DNA of 64,000 bases from Chamaelirium japonicum (GCA_947650365.1 OX393550.1:51771879-51835878), one strand, 5' to 3'. Positions 1 through 10,420 are shown, counted from the first letter of the stretch. The notes: generated by a model not told the origin, from the letters alone. A program made the numbers and translations.

Positions 1-33
1 AATATTTAGTGGTTTTAAACACATGTGGGGGAT

Positions 34-898
34 TGTTGGATGTGTGTGTTGTAAAACCACACAACACAATGGGTTTTTAGTCCCATATCGGTAAAGGGAG
101 AAATCCCCTACCAACATATAAAGATTTGCCCACTTCCCCCCAATAGTCATCACACTAGAGGAAGGGCTCCACTAGCTCACACACGCGCGCGCGTGCGTGC
201 CGTGCCGGGCTTGGGCTTGGGCATGGGCGGCGCGTGTGTGCGCGCCCACGGACCCGGACACGATAGCACCTCCGAAATGGGCTGGTCCGCACCTGCCCTA
301 TTTTTGTTTTTTGCTTTTAAGTCCTCCACCATTTATGATATTCCTTTTTGGCTACTAGCCGTTTTGCATGCGACCCGTTGCTGCATGCGAGCCGTTACGA
401 GACTGCTCTCTGCGAGCTGTAACGTGCAAGGTTAATGGGCTTAATCGCAGCCCATTAACCGCTCCCATCTTTCAGCCTCCCATTAACAGCCCGAGGCCTA
501 TATAAGGCCCGGTGCAGCCATGGGATGGATACACTCCGAAAATCGAAATTCCTCCCTGCATACTGCCTCTCTCTCTCCCATTCTCTCGTGCCGTGTTGCT
601 GTGGTGCTGCCCCTTTGCTCCGAAGAGACTCCCTCTCTCGGACCAAAGCCTTGCTGCGGTGCTGCCTCCCGGCCTCGAGAAGATCGTCATCGAGTCGCTG
701 GGTTCCTGAAAGTCTACGAGGTTCGCAAAATCTTCTTGGAGTCGTGCCGACGAGAAGGAGGTCGGCTGACCGGGGTCGCCGTATCTCCGAGAACAATTGT
801 CACGAGACCCGCACGAGGGGGGCAATAAGATTCTTGGGACAGTGCCTAGCACGCTTCGACCACAGGCCAGAGTTTCTAACTCTTCTTTTGTCCTAACA
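34..898 (+). mobile_element. 3' LTR of a Copia-type retrotransposon (element enters from the left)
   Basis: A polypurine tract, ATGTGGGGGATT, ends at 33, directly before TGTTGGATGTG, an LTR-like start. The segment ends CCTAACA at 898. It contains a TATATAAG box at 499-506 followed by a CT-rich leader. No primer-binding site follows 898, so this is a 3' LTR read in plus orientation, with the element body left of the window. ORFs inside it are non-coding shadows. Confidence 0.6.
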
Positions 899-2132
899 TT
901 AGATCTAAAATAATCGACTTGCATCTAATAGAGAAATCTAAATAATTAGATATATTTTAGATAGATTGTATCTCCCTTTTAGAAAAGTTCGGCAAGGTGA
1001 ATGACGGTTCCATAGAACCCGCTCTCCCTTGGCAAACAATTTCTAAAAGAAATTTGTGCCTTGTCCTTGTTTGCGAAAATAACATTTGCTAATCAATTTT
1101 AATATTAATAATTTGATTAAATCCTAAATTTGCTAGTTTAGAACGATTAGATCTCCAACACTGTTCAAGATCTCAGAAGAATGTAGGTTTCTTCCTAACC
1201 TAACCAGCAACTAAGGTGCTTGTCCTTCCCTAATTACCTTATAATGTTGGACATGCAGGAGCTCAAAGATAATCACCCCTCCCCCAAACACTCACCGTGG
1301 ATGATATTCGGATTCCTTTGGTACATGGGTTTAATAGATCAAGGCTTTGTAGTAAAAAAATTCCGAATACGTGGAATGAACGGTTAGATCCAGCCTGCAC
1401 ATGATGGTGGTCGATCCAGATGCCAGATTTATGCATGTGTGAACATTATATGGGAATAGGTGTCGGCAAGTGAATCAGGACCGTCCAGCAAAATAAATAG
1501 ATATGATTATTGTACCTTCCGGACTCTTCCTCCGCCGTATCTATATTAATCAGTGTCGTTAAAAACCCTACAACCAGAACAAAGGATTCGGCAAAAACAG
1601 ACGTGGCGATGAGTTTTTAGTCGCTGACTGACCCCATTACAGTCATATCGTCACTTTTAAAATTATAAAAATTATAATAATATTTTAATAAATTTATAGA
1701 TTTAAAATATTATTATGAAAAAGTCCCATTTTAAAAATCTCATTAAATGTGAATAACTCTAATCCTTTTCAAATGAGAAATTGCTGTTGGTCCAACATGT
1801 TTAACCATTTTGCTTTCTTTGTCCAACTTGATGTGGCACCCGATGATGATTATCCCTTTGTGTGCCGGTTCAGAATGGATGCAATTCACCGGCTAGGGAT
1901 TAGATGTAATGAAAGGCTGTGATTGTACCACGTCAAGTTGGATAATAAAGCTAGCTAAATAGATTGCAGAAAATCATTTTTTTATTTTGCAATACATTTG
2001 ACGTTTACATCCAAAGCACCGCCAATAACTCCACCATTTAAATGAGATAAATGCTATTCAATTAACCAGATGGGGTTACAAACAAGTTTACATTGGACTT
2101 ACGTGGTAGTGATCATAATTATTGCCAGCTGT
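899..2132. other. AT-rich intergenic DNA, nothing recognised
   Basis: Stops in all frames, no splice-like ORF chain, no tandem array. About 1660-1740 is very AT-rich. I see no supportable feature. Confidence 0.6.
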
Positions 2133-3005
2133 CTGTTTAGCACTTTTGAACCCGACACGAATTAGTGGGTCCAGGTCTGGGCTGAACGGGTTTGGGTCTT
2201 AAATGAGTCGACACAGCTAACCCGTTTAGTAAACGAGTCACGTCAGGGCTTTGTCTCCGACCCATTGAAGACCCATTTAAAAATCAATGAATCGTGTCGG
2301 ATCGGGTCGGGTCTCCCCAGCATCAGTGTGAGATGAGTTCAACGAACGGCTATGATCAGAACACCCATGGTAATGAGTTACAATGAAATATAAAATTAAA
2401 AAATAAATATTTAAACAGGTCTTAGAGGGTCTACTCGTTTATAAACGGGTCAGGTATGGATTTAGGGTCTAGACTAGGGGTGGCAATGGGGCGGGTCATG
2501 TCGGGTTCGTGTCGTGTCCAAAACCGCCAGACCAGGACCCGACCCGTTTAACTAATCGTGTCTAGATCCTAAACCCGTACCCGACTCGCTAATAAACAGG
2601 TAGACCCGGTAAGACCCATTTACCACTCAAGTCTATTCAGTTGACCCGACTCGACCTGATCTGACCCGAAAGACCCGCTGGTATTATATATTATAGTATC
2701 AGATTGTGGGTAGACCCGACCCGACACGACCATTTGAATACTAAATGGGTCTTCCCGGGTCTACCGTGTCCAGACCCTAAATCCGGACCCGACCCGTTTA
2801 TTAAACAGGTCTATCGTGTCGGCCCGTTTACGACCCGGACCCGTTTAGCCCTAACCCAGATCCGCTAACTTTGTGTCGGGTCCGAAATTGCCAGCCCTAG
2901 TCTAGACACGATTAGGGGTTTAGGGGTCCGGTATGGGTTTAGGGGTTTTAGACATGACATAAAACCAAACAAGACACGACACGAGCACAACCCATTGCGA
3001 GCCCT
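2133..3005. mobile_element. Older hAT-type MITE remnant, split by a younger one
   Basis: 2133-2466 and 2908-3005 carry the same GACCCGTTTA/GGGTCGGGTC-rich sequence as the intact hAT MITEs nearby. The right part ends TTGCGAGCCCTA, resembling their terminal repeat. The left end is not clear, so the boundaries are approximate. Confidence 0.4.
2475..2899. mobile_element. hAT-type MITE with 8-bp TSD GTCTAGAC
   Basis: A 425-bp element with terminal inverted repeats TAGGGGTGGCAAT and ATTGCCAGCCCTA, flanked by perfect 8-bp duplications GTCTAGAC (2467-2474 and 2900-2907). The interior is rich in GACCCG/CGGGTC with no ORF. The 8-bp TSD and TIR type place it in the hAT superfamily. Confidence 0.88.
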
Positions 3006-3084
3006 ACTTCAAACTATATATCATCGGTCAGCTACAATATTTTCAGTTGTCACTCAAATATAATTCATATTAGTGTGGTTTTTT

Positions 3085-3211
<127 letters not shown>

Positions 3212-3670
3212 GATGTTAACGTGCTCGACTGCTTCTCAAAGTGAGCGAGCAGAAAGCAAGAGCAGAATCGGCAGCGGGCGCCTCGGCATCGGCGACGGCA
3301 GCCAGCTTCCATGGCGAAGGCAACAACACGTAAACGTCAAGTCGAATCACTGTTTCACACTTCAGAATCCGTTCCATGGCTGAAAAGAACTGTTGGGTCG
3401 GTTGCAGCCTTCGCCTTCGCCTTCGACTTCGAGGCTGGAGGCTTGCAGTGCACGCGTTGGAGGGAAACCATGCAACGCACGTACTGTTTGTTTCACCTCA
3501 CTCGTGCCGTCTTGCTTTCCGGTTCCGTTCCACGACCTGTTTGCTCGCTTATTCATTAAAAAGATTATTTTGACTTTGCACCCCAAATTTTGCTTGAATT
3601 ACACTTTACCCCACATATTTTCATTAATTAAACTTTTACCCTCCAAAACTAATTGTTCCGTCAGCTCACC

Positions 3671-4122
3671 TAGGGGTGGCAATGGGTCGTGTCATGTCGG
3701 TTTCGTGTCGTGTCTAGTTTCGGATCGTGTCCAAAACCTCTAAACCCGGGCCTGACCCATTTAACTAATCGTGTCTAGATTCTAAACCTATTCCTGACCG
3801 TTTATACACGATAGACCCGATAAGATCCGTTAGATCCGTTTACCACACGGGTTTATTCAGTTGACCCGATCCGACTCAACCCGACATTACCCGATGGACC
3901 CGCTGATACTATATATTATACTATCGGATTGCGGGTAGACCTGACCCGACCCGACCCGGTGAGTTTTAAATGGGTCTTCCCGGGTCTACCGTGTCCATAC
4001 CCTAAAACGGACCGACTCGTTTATTAAACGGGTCTATCGTGTCGACCCGTTTACGACCCGAACCCGTTTACCGCTAACCCAGACGCACTAACTTCGTATC
4101 GGGTCCGAAAGTGCCAGCCCCA
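3671..4122. mobile_element. hAT-type MITE with 8-bp TSD AGCTCACC, nested in foldback arm
   Basis: A 452-bp element starting TAGGGGTGGCAATG and ending GTGCCAGCCCCA, with perfect 8-bp flanking repeats AGCTCACC at 3663-3670 and 4123-4130. Same family as 2475-2899, with many shared GACCCG-rich stretches. Confidence 0.87.
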
Positions 4123-4430
4123 AGCTCACCAACTAAGAGATCGAAAGGTGAGCCGACCGAAAAGAAATAGTGCTATTTTGACTTTGCCCCCAAATTTTGT
4201 CTTGAATTAGTCTTTACCCTCCATATTTTTATTAATTAGACTTTATCCCCCAAAACTAACTGTTCCGTCAGATCACCATCTAAAGAGAAAGGGTGAGCTG
4301 ACGGAAAAGAAATAAAGTTTTGGGAGGTGAGCTGACGGAATAGTTAGTTTTGAGGGGTAGATTCTAATTAATGAATATTTGGGGGGTAAAGCCGGTAAAA
4401 TTTGGGGGGCAAAGTCAAAAAATAAAGTTT

Positions 4431-4466
4431 GGGGGGGGGTGGGGGGGGGGGGGGGGGGGGGGGGGG
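4431..4466. repeat. Poly-G tract (one T interruption)
   Basis: About 35 Gs interrupted by a single T at 4440, inside the foldback cluster. It could form G-quadruplex or triplex DNA. Sequencing length is unreliable in such tracts. Confidence 0.9.
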
Positions 4467-4614
4467 TGAGCTAACGGAACAGTTATTTTTGGGGGGTGAA
4501 GTATAATTAATGAAATGATGGGGGTTGAAGTCTAATTCAAGGCAAAGTTTGGGGGGCAAAGTCAAAAAATCCCTTGACCCTTGAGCGCTAACTGCGCCCA
4601 TTCGAGATCGGCAG

Positions 4615-5330
4615 GTGTCAGGAAACCTAGCAAGGGACGCATTTCGGGCTAGGACTAGCTCCTCCGAGAATGCACACCGACCAACTCAAAAGTTTTCCTA
4701 CATAATCTTTACTCCTGATTTAGGGTTCTCTAACTCGGCGATCACAACCACCACGTTAAAGATTATTTGTTGGAAGTACGAAAAACCCAGGCACTTAAAA
4801 AGTGAGTGCAAATAAAAAAATGGAGAACATTTCATAAAGGGCTCCAAGTCGGTCAGAAGCAAAGGAGATGCTAAAACTGAGGAAAGCGCTATCAAGTATC
4901 GGTCGTTGAATCCGATGACGGGGTAGTCGTGACAGCCACTGGTGATAAGATATCAGGCCATGACTGTGCATTTGATAGCGGCGCCACACATCATGTTTGC
5001 TCATGCAGGGCATGGTTCAACAACTATGCGATGTGTGAGGGTGATATTATGATGATCGGCGATAGTGCCAGGATGCTGAAAAGGGGATTCAAACATATTC
5101 GTTTGAGGATATCTGATGATTTTGTTCGGACACTCATGGACGTTCATCATGTTCCGCGTATGAGAGCAAATTTAATCTCTCTTTCCAGATTAGATTCTCG
5201 TGGGTATGAGATCACCAGTTTAAATGAAACTCTAAAGGTCACGATGATACTTCTTCAGTCTTTGAAGGAGTCGACAGTGGAGGCTTGTACAAAGTCGCAA
5301 CGAGGGTAGCTCTGATAGCGGTTGGTTCGG
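4615..5330 (+). pseudogene. Decayed Copia gag-pol fragment (zinc knuckle and protease)
   Basis: 4768-4809 encodes CWKYEKPRHLKSEC, a retroviral-type CCHC knuckle whose second Cys is replaced by Tyr (TAC). After a stop, 4929-5309 encodes a segment with DSGATHHVC (from 4974), the aspartic-protease active site of Copia polyproteins. VHHVPRMRANLISLSRL follows, typical of the gag pre-integrase junction. Stops and frame changes show decay. Integrase, reverse transcriptase and RNase H are absent: only about 250 bp separate this from the polypurine tract. Confidence 0.82.
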
Positions 5331-5565
5331 TGAAGAATGATTGTGCAGGTAGAGTAAGCCCGAGAGCACGAAAGACAAAGAAGAAGTAGGTTCTTGTCAA
5401 GTCCAAAGGCAAATTGGACTTTGTCGATCATCATTCTAGATAATCGGGCATCCGGTATGAGTGCAAAGGTGGCAACAAGGATGACATTAATTGGATTATC
5501 ATAAGGCTCTCAAAACGGTAGCGGTGATGATGGTGGAGGTCTTTGTGGCGTTGGTTTTAAAAGGT

Positions 5566-5940
5566 CAAGGTGGAGATTCTTTGAGTTTTGGCCTATTAAA
5601 AGACCAACCCAAAGGCACCTCCCAAGTCCGACTCACTCGGGCACTCAGGCTAGGTGGTGGCAGGGAGGCAAAACCTGGCAGGGGTTCGCTCGGAAGAATT
5701 GGTTCAGGGGCTAACGATCAGCATGCAAGAGAGAGCTCGCCCGAGGGCGACTCGGAGGGGATGGACACGATCAGACCATGGGTTTGGGAATCCTATTGAC
5801 ATATGCTTCCACTTCTATAAATGAGAGGGGCGTGTGGCTCTAGATGAAGCATGTTGAGATCGTTTACGGAAGGGTGAGACGGAGAGAGAAGCAAGGAGAA
5901 CCCCATCTACGGTATCTTGTGGCCATGAAAGAGAATAGAA

Positions 5941-6009
<69 letters not shown>

Positions 6010-6200
6010 GAAGGAGAAGGAAGAAAGAAGAAGAGGAGGAGGAGGAGGTTTATCTTTAGATCTCTCATTGGTCTTCTCTGGATCATCTCCGGTTTCTCGG
6101 CGTGTCTATCTTGGCTTCTACTTGGGCGAATGTTTTCATCTCTCGGGATCCTCCGGTATTTTTTTGGTATCTCTTGTGCGAGGTTAATCTCTATTGTGTG
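5566..6200 (+). mobile_element. Copia polypurine tract and left part of its 3' LTR
   Basis: GGTCAAGGTGGAGATTC (about 5561-5577) is the polypurine-tract signature that precedes Copia LTRs, here followed by TTTGAGTTTTGGCC. Downstream are a TATAAATGAGAGG promoter box (about 5816) and a CT/GA-rich leader with a (GA)n run. The LTR is interrupted after 6200 by the young element at 6201-9095 and resumes at 9096 (GTGTGGTTGTGCGG). Confidence 0.6.
5945..6006. repeat. (GA)n microsatellite
   Basis: About 31 perfect GA units inside the Copia LTR leader. Confidence 0.97.
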
Positions 6201-6379
6201 TGTTACGAAGAGAGGGGGAGAGAGAAAAGGATTGGGGAGAATACCTCCTTGTATTATCTCATTAATCACACAACTGCATTACATAAGAATACCTCTCTTT
6301 ATATAGAGAGAGTACGCACACCATTATGTTACCACAACCGAGGTGGGACTAATATAATACTAACACACTACATCTAATA
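6201..6379 (-). repeat. Left LTR (3' LTR in element orientation)
   Basis: 179 bp, from TGTTACGAAGAGAGGGGG to CACTACATCTAATA on plus. It matches 8917-9095 at every base I compared. In element orientation it begins TATTAG and ends TAACA. Confidence 0.93.
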
Positions 6380-6394
6380 CCCCCCGTCAAACTG
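6380..6394 (-). other. Polypurine tract of the young element
   Basis: Minus-strand CAGTTTGACGGGGGG immediately precedes the 3' LTR, at the expected site for plus-strand priming. Confidence 0.8.
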
Positions 6395-6852
6395 ATGTAA
6401 GGTATAAACCGACATCAGTTTGCTTAATAAAAGGAAGGAGAAAGAAAGAAAAAGAAAAAAAAATATCAAATAACCCTTTTTTATGCTGTAAAGTAAAGAT
6501 AGTGCCAGGACGACCTGCAAGCAAGTCGTCCTGGAAACCCGATTGACCTGCAAGCAAGACAACCGGGGGAACCCGGCCAACCTGTAAACAGGTCAACCGG
6601 GAGAATTGGCAATGATCACTAAGGATCTGAGCGGAGGAAGCCGACGGTGATGGAAGTCGGCAATAAAGGAGGCCGAAAGGAGAGAGAGCGGCTAAGAAAA
6701 GATGTGAATGCATGAGACCTCATAAGAGGCAAGCACCCGGCCGAAGCAAGTACTTGACACCTCTTAGAAGATCTCAATCATCACAGACAAAGAATAGGGA
6801 GAAGAGAAAGAGTCGTAGCTCTGATAGGGTCACAAGACCAAGGAAAGGAAGA

Positions 6853-7240
6853 GGATCCGAAAGCCGGCACAAAACAAGTGTGACCGGAACTAAAGAGGAT
6901 CAAAAGCCGACACAAGACAAGTGTGACCGGAACGAGAAAGGATCCAAAAGCCGGCACAAAACAAGTGTGACCGGAACTAGAGAGGATCAAAAGCCGGCAC
7001 AAGACAAGTGTGACCGGAACGAGAAATGATCCAAAAGCCGGCACAAAACAAGTGTGACCGGAACTAAAGAGGATCTAAAAGCCAGCACAAGACAAATGTG
7101 ACCGGAACGAGAAAAGATCCAAAAGCCGGCACAAAACAAGTGTGACCGGAACTAGAGAGGATCAAAAGCCGGCACAAGACAAGTGTGACCGGAACAAGAA
7201 AAGATCCAAAAGCCGGCACAAAACAAGTGTGACTGGAACT
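6853..7240. repeat. 87-bp dimeric tandem array inside the young element
   Basis: About 4.5 copies of an 87-bp unit, itself two diverged 43/44-bp halves (AAGCCGGCACAAAACAAGTG, TGACCGGAACTAGAGAGGAT). Because 87 is divisible by 3, an ORF stays open through the array (6712-7029) but it shows no family resemblance. Confidence 0.9.
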
Positions 7241-7814
7241 AGAGAGGATCAAAAGAAGCCGGCAAAGCGGATCGGTAGGGCGTAGAGCGCAAAAATACCA
7301 AGGCGTAAGGGCACAGAGCGAGGCGATGGGGCAGGCGAATCGACAAAGCGCAAGGGCATAGGGTGCAAGGCGGGCTGACAAAGTTCAAGGCGCAGCGGAC
7401 GGCGGGCGCGGGACGCCAAGGCGGCCGGATCAAACAGCTTAGGGCTCCGGCAGCCAGCAAAACCGATGGGCACGAGCTGGAGCGAAGGAGGAGCGGCAGC
7501 TCGAGTGCATGGCCGCAGAGAGAGCACAACAGATCAGAGCGCAAGGCGAAAATGCAAAGAGCCGGCCTAGTATGGAAGGGCTGGATCGGATGTAGAGGGC
7601 CGTGTCGGGTCGAATGCAGCAAGTCGCAAAGCACAGCCGTCCGATGCATGATGGATGGCTGTGATCATTTATATATAGAGAGGTGGAGAGCACGGCCGCA
7701 CAGCGCAGTCAAGGGCTTAAAGGGGATCACGGAGTCGGATCTGGTGTAGAGTCGTTCGATGCAAATCGGATGGCTTTGATTAGTTATAAAGAGAGTAGGG
7801 AATAAAAGGAGGTA

Positions 7815-8055
7815 GGGACACACAGGATGCACATGTGGACACACTTGCATGGACATGTAGGGACACACACTCACATGGATATGCAGGGACACACTCCCAA
7901 AGAAGTAGGGACAACAGGGCCACATCAAGACCATAGAGACACCATCGGGACAATAGGGACACATAGGGACACATCTAGACCATAGGGACACCATCAGGAC
8001 AATAGAGACACATAGGGACACATCTAGATCATAGGGACACCATCGGGACAACCAA
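7815..8055. repeat. Degenerate GGGACACA(T/C)-type tandem repeat
   Basis: Multiple copies of GGGACACAT...CATAGGGACACCATC, strongest period about 50 bp at 7920-8050, inside the young element. Non-coding. Confidence 0.75.
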
Positions 8056-8290
8056 ATCCGATCGGATCTGAAAGGGACACATAGGGAGAGAGAGACAGAT
8101 TTAATAAAGAGAGGAGATCGGATCTGAAAGGGAGAGAGAATGGAAAGAGAGAGAATGGAGGAGAGAGGGAGGAGAGAAAGGAAAGAAATCCGATCGGAGA
8201 GAGAGAAGTCCGGGAGAGAGCGAGAGAGAGTCGGAGACGGGAGAGGGAAATCCGGGAGAGGAAGAGGGCACGGGCGCAGGGTGGGCCGGC

Positions 8291-8668
8291 ATGAGCGACG
8301 ATCCGGCGCCCCTCCGGCGCGGGTGTCCAGGCTCGAATGGCGGGCCGGAGCAGCCAGACTCGGACGGCGACGGCCGTATCCCGGCGTCGGAGCTGGGGAT
8401 CCTGATGAGGTCCCTGGGCGGCAACCCGACCCAGTCGCAGCTCAAAGAGATCGTGGCGACGGAGGACCTGACCGCCCCGTTCGACTTCCCCCGCTTCCTC
8501 GACCTCATGCGCAAGCACCTCCGCGCCGAACCATTCGACCGCCAGCTCCGTGACGCCTTCAAGTCCTCGACAAGGAGTCCACCGGCGCCGTCTCCGTCGC
8601 CACGTCCTCACCAGCATCGGCGAGAAGCTCGAGCCCGGCGAGTTCGACGAGTGGATCCGCGAGGTGGA
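8291..8668 (+). pseudogene. Captured calmodulin-like gene fragment (CML13/14 type), frameshifted
   Basis: In frame from 8291: an EF-hand loop [12 protein letters not shown], then [39 protein letters not shown] and DRQLRDAFK, all diagnostic of plant CML13/14-type calcium-binding proteins (family usually about 148 residues). After DAFK a 1-nt loss shifts frame ([12 protein letters not shown]). A further ~10-nt loss shifts it again to [20 protein letters not shown]. The N-terminus before the first EF loop is not family-like, and the C-terminal EF-hand is replaced by subtilase sequence. Very GC-rich, unlike its surroundings. It lies antisense to the host element. Non-functional as a calcium sensor. 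Confidence 0.85.
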
Positions 8669-8825
8669 CGTGTCCCCTGGCCACCCTTCCTTCAACGACG
8701 AGGGGATGCCGCCCCCGCCTTCCAGGTGGAAGGGGAAGTGCGAGCCCCCCGTGGTCTCGAGCATCGACGCGGGCGCGTTCGTGCAGAACGCCTCCGTGCT
8801 CGGGAACGCGGCGGAGCGGGGGGCA
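8665..8825 (+). pseudogene. Captured subtilisin-like protease fragments
   Basis: Continuing in the same frame after [24 protein letters not shown], then GKCE, the conserved block just after the catalytic Asp region of plant subtilases (SBT1 type). The catalytic Asp itself is not included. [17 protein letters not shown] follows, a second subtilase block that normally lies further downstream after the catalytic His region, so intervening sequence is deleted. The fragment cannot encode a protease. It is fused to the CML piece within GAGGTGGACGTG. Confidence 0.78.
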
Positions 8826-8899
8826 TCTGATAGTCAGATAGAGACGGAAAAAAAAAAAAAAAAATTCCCGGGAGAGAGAGCGTCGAACCCTAAGCCGAG

Positions 8900-8916
8900 G
8901 GTTGACTCTGATACCA
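8900..8916 (-). other. Primer-binding site (initiator tRNA-Met type)
   Basis: Read on minus from 8916: TGGTATCAGAGTCAACC. The first 11 bases match the plant TGGTATCAGAGC primer-binding consensus, directly abutting the LTR end. Confidence 0.88.
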
Positions 8917-9095
8917 TGTTACGAAGAGAGGGGGAGAGAGAAAAGGATTGGGGAGAATACCTCCTTGTATTATCTCATTAATCACACAACTGCATTACAT
9001 AAGAATACCTCTCTTTATATAGAGAGAGTACGCACACCATTATGTTACCACAACCGAGGTGGGACTAATATAATACTAACACACTACATCTAATA
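8917..9095 (-). repeat. Right LTR (5' LTR in element orientation)
   Basis: Identical to 6201-6379. It is followed in element orientation by the primer-binding site. It carries the palindrome TCTCTTTATATAGAGAGA, which includes a TATATA box that could act as the element promoter on either strand. Confidence 0.93.
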
Positions 9096-9740
9096 GTGTG
9101 GTTGTGCGGGTGTACTGTGAGGATCAAGAAGACATGTTTGGATGATCCGACAAACGATGAATGATATAGCAGTAAAAGCATGACATGTAGATGGATCGAC
9201 TCATCAAGTTCAAATAGAAAACTTGGCGATGCAGTTTGATGAAATCAGTATCTTTAAAACATTTCCCAGCTTGATCTCCGCAGAGCTTTGATCCTCAATC
9301 CATAGCAAGATGCTTTAGGAAAGACTCGGTGTATCAGATCTAGATCATCGGACTCTTTATCCCCCTTCACAAAACTTGCTAGCATAATTAGTTTCTGCAG
9401 GCTCGTGCGGGTCAAGAGGAGCGACTTAAGTCAAGTGGGCTCAAACTTGCGTCCTTCCCCATTTTAACCCAAACCATCCCAATCGACCCCCACTTGCCGA
9501 TGCCAATCTCGGCGGCCACAAACTGACACTAGCGTCGGTGGCCGCAGACCGACGATGCCCGCCGATATAGGTGGAGAAAGATGGAGGTGCCGGCGGTGGA
9601 GGTGGTGACGGAAGGGGGCAGCGTCAGAAAGAGAGGGGGAGGATTAATAGTTGGATGGAGATTAGGGATGGGATTGAGTAGTTTAGCGATTAACTTTATT
9701 AATATTCTTAGGTGATTACACTAAAACCATGGGTGCATTA
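9096..9740 (+). other. Right part of the split Copia LTR and flanking DNA
   Basis: Starts with the second GTGTG target copy and GGTTGTGCGG, continuing the LTR broken at 6200. The LTR end cannot be placed by eye (probably before about 9420). No ORF of note. Confidence 0.4.
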
Positions 9741-9779
9741 CATATAGAGTGTACCATATATGCCGCATGGTAAGTTGGG

Positions 9780-10420
9780 AGTGATTAGGGTATTTTGAAT
9801 GGGAAAGAACCTTCGGCCGCCGCCGCCGCCGGGGGGGAGGCCAGGCCCTACGGTCGGGCTGCCATCGGGGTGGGGATTAATTTGGGGCTTCTCCGGTGGC
9901 CTGTGGTTTTGGTTTCTTCTCGCCGGAGTCACACGAGACGCTCCTGCTCGGCGTCGGGAGCTCAGTCTCGAGCCGGTTTGCTGCGGAGTGTCAGATCTGG
10001 CCCGGCCCGCCAATGGTGATTATTTGGCCACGGATTTTCCGATCGCCTCCTCGGCTCCGCTTGGAGGTACGGTTCCAGAGGTTTCATGGCGGTGGCTGCG
10101 TCAACGACAATTCAGAGGTTTTTCATAGTCGTTGGGGTGGCGCCACGCCACGGTGGTTTGGGCATCCCGCTAGGTGACAACTACAGCAGAAGCGTCAGGG
10201 GCAGTGGCTACCAGCTCCGATGGCGACGGCGTTCGATTGAGAACCCTAGGTCTAGAGTTCATCCCACAGCATGTAGATCTTTGGGTTAGGGCTAGATTCA
10301 GTTTGGGTGCGGCAGCGTTCAGTTAGATGACGGCAAGCAGCTCCGGCGTTCACTGATTCGACGTCGGCGAGCAGCTCTGACGGTGTTCATTGACTCGGTG
10401 GCATAGCTAAAAAAATATAT
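9780..10420. other. GC-rich unclassified segment downstream of LCBK1
   Basis: CGG/GCC-rich DNA with CCGCCGCCGCCGCCGG and GGCGGTGGCTGCG stretches and short unmatched ORFs on plus. It resembles TE 5' leader DNA more than a gene, but I recognise no family. 10421-10889 probably includes the kinase 3' UTR (minus strand). Confidence 0.35.

Larger units (their letters stand above)
3567..4573. mobile_element. Foldback MITE cluster (multiple inverted arms)
   Basis: Repeated arms of the form TTTTGACTTTGCCCCCAAAT...GTTCCGTCAGCTCACC occur in one orientation at 3567-3670 and 4155-4275, and inverted at 4325-4425 and 4467-4573. The arms could pair over about 100 bp. No transposase. One arm is interrupted by the hAT MITE at 3671-4122. 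Confidence 0.65.
6201..9095 (-). mobile_element. Young non-autonomous small-LTR retrotransposon carrying host-gene fragments
   Basis: A 2895-bp element bounded by two identical 179-bp LTRs and a 5-bp target duplication GTGTG (6196-6200 and 9096-9100). It is oriented on the minus strand. Next to the right LTR lies TGGTATCAGAGTCAACC (read on minus from 8916), a plant initiator-Met-tRNA primer-binding site. Next to the left LTR lies CAGTTTGACGGGGGG, a polypurine tract. No gag or pol is present, so it must be mobilised in trans, probably by a Copia element. The interior holds an 87-bp dimeric tandem array, a GGGACACAT-type repeat, and antisense pieces of a calmodulin-like gene and a subtilase gene. 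Identical LTRs imply a recent insertion. Confidence 0.9.

Noticed and set aside
472..924. Overlapping 100-150-aa ORFs on both strands at 455-924
   Set aside because: They lie within a retrotransposon LTR promoter/leader, overlap each other in several frames and show no protein family features.
8024..8764. 246-aa minus-strand ORF opposite the CML/subtilase fragment
   Set aside because: Antisense shadow of GC-rich captured coding sequence. The family match is on plus.
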